A stretch of 64,000 bases of DNA, taken from assembly GCA_009763385.1 (NCBI GenBank), contig CM019830.1:89852289-89916288 (forward strand), in the 5' to 3' direction. The notes beneath the pieces are model-generated. The model was not told the origin of the DNA. It saw only the letters and a list, made by a program, of their open reading frames with translations, and did no database searches. This stretch comes from Coix lacryma-jobi var. lacryma-jobi (lineage: Eukaryota > Streptophyta > Magnoliopsida > Poales > Poaceae). Positions 10,690 through 20,738 of the stretch are shown here, piece by piece. Position 1 is the first letter of the stretch, and each line of letters starts with the position of its first letter. Both the position numbers and the translations under genes were made by a program.

Positions 10690-12779
10690 TGAAGGACCGA
10701 GACTGCTACCAGAAAGCGACCAGAGGGGGGTGAATAGGAGCTTTAAATTTCTTTTCAGAAACTTATCGCCACTGTCTTTGAGAATCAACCCCCAAAAACA
10801 AACCGATGCACGTGATGTCCACGACCCAAGAGAATGGGTGGATGTTCCCTAGAAACACAGCGGGACAACACAAAAGATCCCTCGCCCAAGTTCACGCAGG
10901 TCAACTAGTGACAGGATGAACTTTGGGTAGCCTCAACCTCCCCCGAGCAACGCGAGGGGGATTCAGGCTATTTTGTAAAGCGAGAAGCCCTATTTTTGTA
11001 GAGCACGAAGTCAGGAATCCAACGCAACAAGCGGATCTCAAATAGCAAGTCGAACGAACAAACTGCGGATGAAAACGCGCAAAACAGAGACGACCGGACT
11101 CTGCCTGCGTCCGGTCAGACACCACCGGACGCATCCGGTCAGACGAAAACGAGTTTGGGAGCTTACTGTGTATGACCGGACTCTCTGCGTGGATGCGTCC
11201 GGTCAGTCGTTCAGCGTCCGATCAACAAACAACAAACACCGTGAACAGGAACAGGGTCGAGTCCGATCAGAATGTGTCCAAGCGTCCGGTCAAGATCCAG
11301 AAAGACACAGTGCAAACATTCAACGACCGGACTCACTGCCCTAGCGTCTGGTCGTCCCGAGTCAGCGTCCGGTCACCCCGCAGCAGCACTGTTCGTCCAC
11401 CGATTCGACTCAAACTCACCTAAAATGAATCCTCTGGGGATCAAACTTGGTGAGAAGAGTCACAAGGAGGATAGTGAGCTATCTCTAAGAGATCATGGCT
11501 CGAACCTATCTCCAAATCGATGAATCGAAGAGATTCGAGGGAGGGGTGAAAAACTTAACCCGAAACAAAAATCGATCGATCTCCTAGACCATGAGGTTAG
11601 AGGTGAATTCCTTTGGTGGAAGGAAGTGCCTCACGATCTAGAACAACTTGGTTCAAATGGATTTGCAAAAGATGAACCGAGAAAGGAGATCAAACGACGG
11701 GAAAAACATGGAGAAAAGTAATCCGCGAAGAACACAATCAAAACACGAATCACAACCACGAAATTGCAACCGTGTGGCTACCACACGCTACAACAGTGAG
11801 ATTACGGTCTCACTTCCTCAAAATCTCACGGGCACAGAGGTATTGTTCTCTTCTCTGTGGATCTCAGTTCGCTACAGCAGGGGATTGAGAGAGCAGGAAA
11901 CCCTAGAAGAAAAAGAGCAAATGACTGAGATAGATGGGGATGTGGGTGTCTCCCCTTACTTATCCTAATTCTAACTATTCCTAATTCCCACTCTACCCCT
12001 AACTACTTACAGAGCGAACCAGCTAAACCCTAAGGTTATTCTGGACCAACTCGAAGGTAGGTGGATCCGACGGCCACGCCCGCACAACTGGTAGCGTTGC
12101 CTCGACGCAACCTCACCGATTGCTGCCACGTGCCGCCACCGCTCTGCGTCCTCTTCACGGACTCCGCCCCCGGTTTTGTGGCCCAAACCGGGAAACCAGC
12201 CTTCACAGCCAACCCCCGGTTTTGAGGCCCAAACCGGGAAACCAGCCCACCGTAGCCTGAGTTTTGTGGCCCAAACTCAGCAAACCCGCAGCACCCAGGT
12301 TTAAGGCCCAACCCTGGAAACCGTCCTCAGCCCGAGTTTTGTGGCCAAACTCGAAACCATCCGCGCCCAGGTTTTGAGGCCCAAACCTGGAAACCGTCCA
12401 CCCGATGGTTTTTCTCTGGCTCTACCACCAAACCGACGTTGTGGAAGGGATGCACCGCCCGTGCACCCCGTCCACCGACACGTGTCCCCAGGTCCTCGGC
12501 CCGAGCAACACCATGTCCCACAAGTCTTCGCTCGTCGCTGTCCCAGGCTGCCAGCAACCACAGCTGATCCTCGGGCCACCGGTCCCTCAGTCCAAGCCTC
12601 ACGTCCGCCCTTCGCCACTCTCAGTCCCTCGGCACGGCACGTCTCTACTTGACCTTCACCTTGCCTCTGATCACTGTATCCGTGCTCGACACCTGCACAA
12701 CACAAGCCAAAGAACCTGCGATCAAACCCGTTGACAATCACTCATCACACGAGACTCGGCATACACTCATGTATCCGCA
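10690..12779 (-). mobile_element. Solo LTR of a Ty1/copia (Sirevirus-like) element
   Basis: The repeat starts TGAAGGACCGAG and ends ATCCGCA. It is flanked by a 5-bp direct repeat GAACT at 10,685-10,689 and 12,780-12,784. It aligns over its length with the copia 5' LTR at 38,593-40,639: both share the GGGGGGTGAATxGGAGC start, the ATTACGGTCTCACTTCCTCAAAATCTC block, the repeated GAGTTTTGTGGCC / CCCGGTTTTGAGGCC segments and the CACCTGCACAACACAAGCC end. No internal region lies between the TSDs, so this is a solo LTR left by LTR-LTR recombination. Its orientation is minus, by comparison with the copy that has a primer site. A block of CGTCCGGTCA-like units is present at about 11,090-11,400. Confidence 0.92.
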
Positions 12780-13118
12780 GAACTAGAACATGATTATGAA
12801 CTAGAAGATGAACTAGACGATGAACTAGAACTAGACAATGAACTAGAACATAAACAATGATGAACAATGATGAAATAGAAGAGCAATTATGAAATAGATC
12901 CATAATGTTAATACCAGAGAGAAGATCTTGGGTTTACCGAGCCTTCTCGTGACTAGATCAGGAATCTAAGCGAAGCTTGCCTCCTCTAAACCTATTCTAT
13001 CTAACTATTCTAGGTGTATGTAATTCTAGGGCTTTCGATTGATCTCCTTCTCTGGTGATTCTGATGATGATCTGATGAATGTGATGTCTGATGCCCTGGA
13101 GAGGGGGGTCTGGGGCTG

Positions 13119-13128
13119 TTTATATAGC
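13119..13128 (-). promoter_or_regulatory. TATA box in the Athila-like LTR
   Basis: The minus strand reads GCTATATAAA within an otherwise GC-rich stretch inside the LTR, downstream of the U3-like part in the element's orientation. Position and sequence fit an RNA polymerase II core promoter for the element. Confidence 0.6.
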
Positions 13129-13556
13129 TCTGGGCGATGAACCATGGCCGTTGGATCAAACCGACCTAAGGTATGGCTGAGATGCATCCTCATAGGCGGT
13201 AGGAGAACATTCCAGAAGATAGAGTTCGTCGGCCCCAAGGGGGGACCGGTCGGTCCCATGGTGGGACCGGTCGGCCCCACCTGGCAGGGTCCCACGGTGC
13301 CTGACCTCCTGGTGTCTTCTGGTGTCCTCTGGAGTCTTCTAGAAACTTCCTGACATGGCGGTGGAGTTATCTCTCATCGGTTTCCTTCTAGGGGAAGCTT
13401 TCGGTGTTGATTTCCTGGTTTAGTCCCTGCAGAATCATAGTTCACCAAAACTCATGAATATTGTCAATTAAAACCCTAAACCTTTGTTGGTGATTGAATT
13501 CTTTCCCTTTTCATATTTATTTATCCTTTAATTATGATAGATAACCAGTGTCAACA

Positions 13557-16500
13557 GCGAACATGTCCACAAGTTACATCATAGTTGCACATAGTTCAAA
13601 TACATCGGAGTACAAAATAATATTACAAACCATAGTTTGGAACAGTAGCGGAAGCAACATAGTTTTAAACATAAGTTCGGTTTGTTCTCAATATGGTGCC
13701 ATCAGCCTGATCAGATCCACAAAAGCATCAGATAAGATAAGTAGTGACCATGCTCATGGTCTAGTCATCTCCCGTAACCGGGTACAGGTAGTTCTCACAG
13801 TAGTCATAGAAGCACTGGCCATCTGCAACAACAAGGGAATAAAACCCTGAGTACGAGAAGGTACTCAGCTAGACTTACCTGTCATAAACCAGAAATAATG
13901 AGACACCAAGGATCATATAGGCTATATGTGGGGTTGGCTAAACATACCCTTTTGCATGAAGGCTCTTTTGTAAGTAAAACTTAAACTTAGAGTGTTGGCA
14001 GCCACTTTAATATTTAATCCTACCTTACTAGATTTGCACCTGAACTATAACAAACACTTGACTAATTGTTCAAGCAAGAGTGACTATTTCATCAATAGCC
14101 TTCAGATTCCATACCATACCATAAGCATATTTAGTTCCATAAGTTCTACGGGTGCACGTCAATGCCATCACTGTCCAGCACTCACTGCGATGGTGATTAT
14201 AATGGATTCCTACCAGCTGGGGATAAAATGTCTCACACTCGCCCGACATATCCGGCCATGGCAGTCGTAAGCTGCCACTCAGGAGATTCGAGAACACAAC
14301 GCGTGGGACGGCCATGGGCCCTTCTACACCGGGGGTTATCTCAGTGCCAGGTCGCTCAAGCTATAGCTGCCCACGATCATGCCAGGTCGATCAGGCCCTG
14401 CCTGCCCTCGGACCATGCCAGGTTGTTCAGAATAGTTGCCCACGGTACAGCTGAGGCCCTGGGTGTTAGGCGTCAACATCTCCATCACCAGCTCGAATAA
14501 CCTTACTCGGCTTAACGGGAGGCACCCACACCTACTCCGTTAAGTGATCGACGCGTTCAATTTGACTGAAGGGACACTTCCCGAAACGGGTCCTATGCGA
14601 CACAGACGGGAGACTACTAGCACACAGAACCCATCTCCTGCTGCTCTTACATCCCGCCCGGTCTCAAATTAATTATCACATGGTTATCTCCATAATAGCA
14701 CAGGCTAATCATGATTAGTATCCACCTATATGCGGGGACAGGAAATCACCTGACTTTTACCGGTCTAAGCAAGACTAAGCATAACAAACTTAAACCTAAC
14801 AGGGATATCAAGATAATATTTGCAGTGGACAAGGTATGGTAAATAATGCATCAACGGTAGCAATCAATTCCTATAAACCTAATGCCACAATCATTATCAG
14901 GTTAATTTGTAAACCATTTGCAAACCATAGGAGTTAAATGCTCCTGGGCTTGCCTTTCTCGAAGTCAGACGGACGGTGGTCGCGGCACTCGGGCAGTTCT
15001 TCGGTGTCGGCTCCTCCCGTCTCCTCGGGCAGAATCTCCTCCTGACTCGGCTCTTCCTGCTGCGGTGGGTTCTGGGTCTCTTCTGCCGATCCTGTATGAT
15101 GCATAATATGTATAAATAGGATGAATACACATAGAATGCAGACAATCAGGAGATAAGCACATGTCATCTACTGCATTCTCTTCAACAAGGTAGTCAACAT
15201 CATCCAATGCTCTTGAAGGACCTTAGCATCTAATAACCATTTAACCTTTCTAATCAGCCAATTAAGACACTTAATCACCACCACATTATCTACTTATTTA
15301 TTTTATTTAACATCTACTTACTTGCCTAAATAATCTATTTAAACATGCCTATAATAGTAACCCATCACAAACAGTGCTGGAAAAACCTACAAAAATTACT
15401 CTAGGTTAACAACAGCTAAATCAACTCACTATTAAATTTTTCAAGTCATTTGGACTTAACACTGTCCTCTATGAAAAAGACAAATAACATGATGAAAAGG
15501 TTCTTTGAACTACACATCCTAGCAGAAAGTGTCAACAACAAATTTCATATTTTTCTTCTGAACTTCTTAGCACAAGAGCAGTCTACAAAAATTATCAGGT
15601 TCATACCCTTATATTTTAATTACTAGAAATTATATAAGAAATAGCAGTTAACCATTTTAATTGTCACTGCCAATAAATTCCACAGAGCATCTTCATATTA
15701 CATTTTTCCAGAAACTACTCATCTACACAAACCTAACAAAATTAGAATCATTTTTCTGAGCTACACAGAATTAGTTATGTATTTTCTAAGTTAACAGCAA
15801 ACTCCTAAATTAATTTAAACCGCATATAAAAGTATCATAAAATATGCATTTAACATTATTCACAGGTAGCTTTATTCATTCTTAACACGACAAAATTTGT
15901 TTCATAGCATTTGGACTTACAATGAGCCTTGTATGAATTTTCAAGCCTTTAAACCATTTCTGCAAAATTGATTTAAAAGAAAACCCGACCTAAACTGCTA
16001 TGGACACTCGAGTTAATTCCCCCAAAGACACAACCGAAACTGCTAGACACACCCGGACTTTCCGAGCTCTATTGCACCCAGACTTCCCCTTTTTCTCTTT
16101 CACTCACTGCCAGTGGGGTCCACTGGTCAGGTGACCCACACGTCGGTGGTCAACAGGACCCACGCGACAGAGGCACTATGCACTCGCCGGCGTTGACCGG
16201 CGTCGGCTCGCCGCTGACGAGGTTCCCGGCAACCATCTACACTGCTGGACTCGCCTTCGCGAGGCGGACACGGTCGGCTAGGTCTCCCGGCCACGGGCTC
16301 ACCGGAGCAAGCTCGACGGCGGCAATGGTGGAGCGGCGGCGCGGCAACTCAATGGCGAGGCTTCGCCTGGCTATTCCGAGGCTCGGCGACGCGAGCACAA
16401 GCTCAAACAAACCCTAAGCGACCTACCAGGGCAACTAGCGAGCCTTGCCGACCTCGGCATTGCCCGGCGCCACGCACAGCGGTGGTCCGCGGCGGACATG

Positions 16501-17638
16501 GCCGTGGCACGGCTCGGTTCCGGTTGAAACACGGTGAGAGAAAGGTCTCCATATAACCCTAAGAAACTACAGAGGTAGAGGAGGTGAGAACGGGGCTCGG
16601 CTGGAGGTGGTTTGGCCAGAGACGGCCGAACCATGCTTTTGTCATGGCGGCGGCCATGGCGAGAACCCAAGGTTGGTACTCGGCGTTCCGCCGGCTAGAG
16701 AGGAGAAGAGGGGAAACCAACCCATGCTGGTGAGAGAGGAGGTTAGGGCGGAGAGGTTGGTGGGAGAAATCCGGCGGTGGTGCGTTGAGCAGTGAGCAAT
16801 CACTCGCCGGAGTTCGGCGGGCGGCGGCGGCGTTGCGAGCTGGAGAAGATGGAGCAGAGGGAAGCGACGAGCGCGTGAGTGAGTGAGTGAGTGAGTGAGC
16901 GAGCTTCTGGTTGCAAGCGCGAGTGAAGGAGGAGGCAAAAGCGATGTAGCGCGCGGTGCATTGCACCTGACCGGTTTCCGTCGGGCCGCTCCGACCGGGC
17001 GCGGGCGGCGGCCAGGCATCGGTGGCCACGCGGCGAGCAGGCAGAGGGGCGACAGGGTGAGGTGTCGAGACGAGCGGAAACCATGGGCAGCGAGCAGCGG
17101 CGGTTTGGACGGCGGTGAGTCGGTCTCGCGCGACTGCGGCGGTTTCGCCGGCGTGCAAGCGAGCGGCGCGCGGGGGGAGAAGAAAGAGGGACTGACAGGT
17201 GGGTCCCACTAGGGTTTAAACTAAAGAGGTTTTGTTCATTTCTTTTCTGCTCCATAACTCCCAAACTAAGCCCAATTAGGAAAAGGTCCTAAAAGCAAAG
17301 TTGCTTAAAATTTTGCAAGGAACAATTCATCTTAAGGCTCAAGTCCAAATTCTGCTTAGAAAAAGAATTTTACTCCTAGCCCATTTTTCTAATGCAAGAA
17401 ATAACATCTAAAAGACTTTTTTCTGAAAAAGTGCTTTTAAGAAAAGTTGTTCCTTTCATCAAGAGCTACAACTTTGGTTTAAGGCACTTGGTCAGAAATA
17501 GAAAGTAAAACATAACTATACTAGAAGCTAGGCAAGGACAAACATTCATACACACAAATGCACATGAAATGATGAGATGACATGCTCATGCTATGTCAAG
17601 TTATGCATTTAGGGTTGCTTAACACCTAGGGTGTTACA
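13557..17638 (-). repeat. Tekay-type LTR, inverted, missing its last ~150 bp
   Basis: Read on the minus strand it starts TGTAACACCCTAGG at 17,638 and matches the Tekay 3' LTR at 5,162-7,492 over the first 400 bp, the GC-rich block, the middle segment around 14,270-14,600 and the segment up to 13,557. The Athila-like insertion removes the last part of the LTR. About 1.9 kb at roughly 14,630-16,560 has no counterpart in the 5,162 copy. That block has a second GC-rich region (16,140-16,560) and an AT-rich region. Whether this is a solo LTR or the 5' LTR of a larger minus-strand element cannot be told, because the rest lies left of the window. CTCAT at 17,639-17,643 is the candidate TSD inside the copia element. 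Confidence 0.82.
16876..16904. repeat. (GAGT)n microsatellite
   Basis: Seven or so tandem GAGT units inside the GC-rich part of the inverted Tekay LTR. Replication slippage is the simple explanation. Confidence 0.85.
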
Positions 17639-17942
17639 CTCATAATGCGCTTGACCGCCTGATGGAGAGAGGTGTGCAGCGACGCCTGGAAGCGCGCACA
17701 AAGACACACCGCGAACTGAATGTCCGGGCGTGTCGCCGTCAGGTACAGAATCGACCCGATCATACTCTGGTACTCCTTCTCGTCCACAGCTTCTCCATCC
17801 TCGTCTGCATCCAGAGCCATCGTGGTCGACATGGGTGTTGGAAGAGACTTGGCCTCACCCATATCGAACTTGTTCAAGATGTATTTGGTATACTTGCCCT
17901 GGTGCACAAATGTCCCTTCTCGGGATTGCTTGATTTGTAACC
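17639..17942 (-). pseudogene. Fragment of copia pol (end of reverse transcriptase)
   Basis: The minus strand encodes LQIKQSREGTFVHQGKYTKY, then the SLPTPMST stretch and SMIGSILYLTATRPDI, the classic end of the Ty1/copia reverse transcriptase before RNase H. It continues directly from the piece ending at 33,559 once the TAT element and one TSD are removed. The Tekay-type LTR cuts it at 17,638; RNase H and the 3' LTR must lie left of the window. Confidence 0.9.
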
Positions 17943-18230
17943 TGTCGGTGTTTCGAACCCGGGGGTATGACACCAACGAGTAATATGATCGCGTGCTCTC
18001 TTCCTAGATGGTGATGCAAGATGACACAAGGATTTATCCTGGTTCGGGCAAAGAAGGCCCTACGTCCAGCGGGGGAGGAGATTCTTGTATTACTTGCACC
18101 TAAGTGCTTGTACAGGGGCGAATACAAGCTTGGTGAGCGTGGACCGGAGTCCGGACTCGTGTGTGTATGTGTGCGACTTGTGTTCTAACGTGTCTGGAAC
18201 CGACCTCCTGAATGAGGGCCCTGGTATCCC

Positions 18231-18240
18231 CTTTTATAGA
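18231..18240 (-). promoter_or_regulatory. TATA box in the TAT 3' LTR
   Basis: The minus strand reads TCTATAAAAG and the identical site occurs in the other LTR at 32,335-32,344. It is the only good TATA box in the LTR and lies downstream of the minisatellite in the element's orientation. Confidence 0.65.
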
Positions 18241-18954
18241 GCAAGGGGAGGTCAGGGTTACACAAGGGTATTACAGGTGTCGGGGTGTATTGTGTCCCAT
18301 ACAATGAAGGGTAGGAACCCTGTCTTGTCGAAGACCTTGTAGCCGACGTGGGCGTTGCTGTTGAAGCGTCCTTGAAGGGTGGCCTCCATCCTGGGCACGG
18401 ACGTGGAGGCGTGGCGAGGTGGAAGCCGTACAGCACCCATCCCGGAACGTACAGGACGCGGCGAGGTCCCTCCGGGTCTTGGGGTACCTGTCCTCCAATA
18501 GCATGAAAGTAGTTAGGGCTCGAGGGGCACGGAGCCGGCCTCGAGGCGGCGCCTACGGGGGGCTCGAGTCCCCGTAGATATGGGCAAGTCCCGTGAAAAT
18601 CGAATGAGCGGCAGGCATCTGGGCCTCGAGGCGTGGCTTGGACGTGCCACAGTGTAGGGCGTGGGTTAACAGTGCTTCACCGGTGCCTTTTCGCCCATAC
18701 TTGTGGTGAAAACGAGACTTGACTCTGCCCCGACCACTGTGGCACACGTTGTGTTACAGAGGACGTGACTGGAGTAGGTGGATGTATTAATGCGCGGTAT
18801 GGGGCTGGCATCCGATGTCTGCGTCGCTCGAGGGAGGCATAAGCGTCTCGAGGGATAGGCCGCTGTGCCAGGAGAGGCTCGAGGTCCCCGCGTGGGGTCT
18901 CGAGGTGTGGTGTTTCGGCTGTGGGGGCTCGAAGGGTAGTGGAGCGCTCGCCCG

Positions 18955-19372
18955 AAGCCTGGCTTGGAGGGCTCGGGCGAGACGGAAAACGATCGTGCGC
19001 CCGGGCTGGCTTGGAGGGCTCGGGCGAGACGGAAAATGTCTTCGCCCGAGGCCTCGCTTGGAGGGCTCGGGCGAGACGGAAAACGAGCGTTCGCCCGAGG
19101 CCTGGCTTGGAGGGCTCGGGCGAGACGGAAAACGAGCGTTCGCCCGAGCCTGGCTTGAGGCTCGGGCGAGACGGAAAACGAGTGTTCGCCCGAGGCCTGG
19201 ATTGGAGGGCTCGGCGAGACGGAAAACGAGCGTTCGCCCGAGGCCTGGCTTGGAGGGCTCGGCGAGACGGAAAACGAGCGTTCGCCCGAGGCCTGGCTTG
19301 GAGGGCTCGGGCAAGACGGAAAACGATCGTGCGCCCGAGGCCTTGCTTGGAGGGCTCGGCTCGGTGGGCCAG
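18955..19372. repeat. 49-bp minisatellite with hairpin units (8 copies)
   Basis: The unit is about 49 bp. Each unit carries CTCGGGCGA and, 16 bases later, its reverse complement TCGCCCGAG, so each can fold into a 9-bp hairpin with a GACGGAAAACGAGCGT-type loop. Eight units are visible with small indels and changes in the loop. The first and last units share a variant loop end (ATCGTGCG). Because the array lies upstream of the TATA box on the minus strand, it sits in U3, where enhancer-type repeats are found. Long open frames here are artefacts of the repeat. Confidence 0.9.
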
Positions 19373-19498
19373 CGCTGTAGGCCTCGGGGGGTCGGCTTTT
19401 TAGGGGGTTAGACTAGTTAGGTCTATTATTACCGTTGTTCTAGGTTTACCCTATTTGTTTGCGTTGATTGGGGGTACCCCTTTTGCGGACCCCCGACA

Positions 19499-19520
19499 GT
19501 AGCCTCCGAGCCCTTGTTCG
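19499..19520 (-). promoter_or_regulatory. Polypurine tract of the TAT element
   Basis: On the minus strand, AAGGGCTCGGAGGCTAC directly precedes the 3' LTR start TGTCGG. Purine-rich sequence ending in GGCTAC next to the LTR is the usual form in grass TAT elements. Confidence 0.6.
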
Positions 19521-20588
19521 AGTGCTTGCACTCGAGCAGGGGCTCCCGACTCGGATCTCGCGGGTTAGCTAACTGGCCTCGAGGGTTTCGTTGATTTGAT
19601 TCCGTGGGTGTCGTGTGAGCGACACCCGCGGGTGTAGCCCCCGAGGCCACGGGGGAGTGGTTAGAACTCCCTCGTGGGCTTTTTGCGAGTTTTAGTTGCG
19701 ATTTTTAGGTTCGGGGGTGTCGAGCCCCCGAGTTTTTAGACCCTCTTTCGTCGAGGGCTGCCAGGCTGACCGGCGGCCGGCTCTTCGAGCTGTCCGGCGC
19801 GCCAGGTGTCCTGGCTTGTCATCCCGCGAGTCCTTTCGATCGGATGCGAGGGGGGATGCCTCGTACTACCCCGAGTGGGCGAGTATCGAGGTTCCCGGTG
19901 AGCTGGTAACGGGGAATCCAAGTGAGAGCTCGTGCCCCGTTCGATAGGGGTCGACTGTGGCCCGGAGGCGGTCTCATAAAGCATGGGTGCTCAGTCTGCA
20001 GGAGTGCCGGGTCCATTCGATAGGACCCGGTGGCTCGATGCCTCCCTCCGAGGGGATCTCACTACATGTCGAGCTCCCCGCCTTGGATACACGTGAGGGG
20101 CCTCGAGGGCTTGGCCCTCGAGTGATGCCGCGAATGGCGCCCCTTGGTGTCCCTGACTCGGGTGCTCGAAGCCGGCTGTCGAACCCTCTTTCGTCGAGGC
20201 CAGCCTTCGCTGCTTCGAGACTTAGGGCCGGGGCCCGTTTTGGGTGCTCGAAGCCGGCTGTCGAACCCTTTTTCGAGGGCCAGCCTCGCTGCTTCGAGAC
20301 TTAGGGCCGGGCCCATTTTTTACTTCCGGAAGAAGCCTTCGTCGCTTGGAATCCTTCTGCCCGTTGGGCGTGCCTTTTTAGGCGGAAACTGCCAGGGAGT
20401 GGAGATCGTGGCGCCAGGGCGGCGGGCGTGAAGTTGGAGCGGCGGCCGCGGAGGGCCCCGGTAGTTGAGCGAACGGAGAGCTGCCGCGTGTTCCCTGCAT
20501 CCGGCTCGAGACGCGGTTAGGTGGGCGCATTAAATGCATGCGGTTACCTTTTTACGCCGTGGGGGACCCGCCCGTCGGGGTTTCCCCT
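19521..20588. other. Non-coding region of the TAT element ahead of the antisense gene
   Basis: GC-rich sequence with many CTCGAG/TCGAGG words and no protein signal on either strand. It holds the tandem duplication at 20,160-20,322 and ends at the TATA box of the antisense gene, so it is the likely regulatory region of that gene as well as the 3' untranslated region of the sense transcript. Confidence 0.55.
20160..20322. repeat. 82-bp tandem duplication
   Basis: Two adjacent copies of a unit starting GGGTGCTCGAAGCCGG and ending in GGGCCGGG(G)CCC, with small indels between copies. A shorter related piece (CCCTCTTTCGTCGAGG) occurs at about 19,740. It lies about 270 bp upstream of the antisense TATA box. 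Confidence 0.8.
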
Positions 20589-20596
20589 TATAAATA
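20589..20596 (+). promoter_or_regulatory. TATA box of the antisense gene in the TAT element
   Basis: TATAAATA on the plus strand lies 150 bp upstream of the ATG at 20,739, in a short AT-rich stretch within GC-rich DNA. Position, strand and the GC-rich leader that follows fit a plant core promoter. Confidence 0.7.
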
Positions 20597-20738
20597 TCGA
20601 AAGAGGGGAAAAAGAACCCTTTACTTTGCCTTTGCCTTCACCGCCGCCGTAGCCTTCACGCGCCCTCTCCTTCGAGCTAGTCGATTGGGGACTTTCCGGC
20701 TGCCCGTCCGCTGCTCGGGTCCGCGCCGCGCCCCCGCC

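Larger units (their letters stand above)
7493..13556 (-). mobile_element. Athila-like Ty3/gypsy element, 5' half only
   Basis: On the minus strand the order is LTR (13,556 to 10,363), primer binding site, leader, then gag-protease to 7,493, where the plus-strand Tekay insertion begins. Reverse transcriptase, integrase and the 3' LTR must lie left of the window if they exist. A gag-protease-only, non-autonomous element cannot be excluded. The Gag zinc knuckle, the leader MTADxTLREFSAP-like start and the DxGASVNIMP protease match the Athila-type lineage of grasses. GCGAA at 13,557-13,561 is the expected TSD next to the LTR; its partner is outside the window. The element interrupts the minus-oriented Tekay LTR and its own LTR carries a solo copia LTR. 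Confidence 0.82.
10363..13556 (-). repeat. 5' LTR of the Athila-like element, split by a solo copia LTR
   Basis: The ends are TGTTGACACT and AGTGTCAACA, a perfect 10-bp inverted repeat. Removing the inserted copia LTR and one TSD copy leaves an LTR of about 1.1 kb. Just outside the insertion is a short repetitive patch of GAACTAGA-like units (about 10,660-10,690 and 12,780-12,860). A TATA box on the minus strand at 13,119-13,128 lies about 430 bp inside the LTR start, a plausible U3-R position. Confidence 0.88.
17943..19498 (-). repeat. 3' LTR of the TAT element
   Basis: The ends are TGTCGG and CCGACA. It contains a TATA box and eight tandem 49-bp hairpin units (18,955-19,372). Compared with the other LTR it has one extra unit, which explains most of the 43-bp length difference. 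The remaining differences seen include homopolymer-length changes such as the C and T runs at the end. Confidence 0.95.

Noticed and set aside
18955..19372. Regular repeats that could suggest a CRISPR array
   Set aside because: The units are contiguous, with no unique spacers, lie inside LTRs of a plant retrotransposon, and no cas genes exist here.
18787..19411. Long open frames on both strands with repeated peptide units (for example ARPRPGLEGSGETENERS-like)
   Set aside because: They are produced by the 49-bp minisatellite in the TAT LTR, whose length allows several open frames. The same holds for 32,655-33,473. No start context, codon bias or domain supports a protein.
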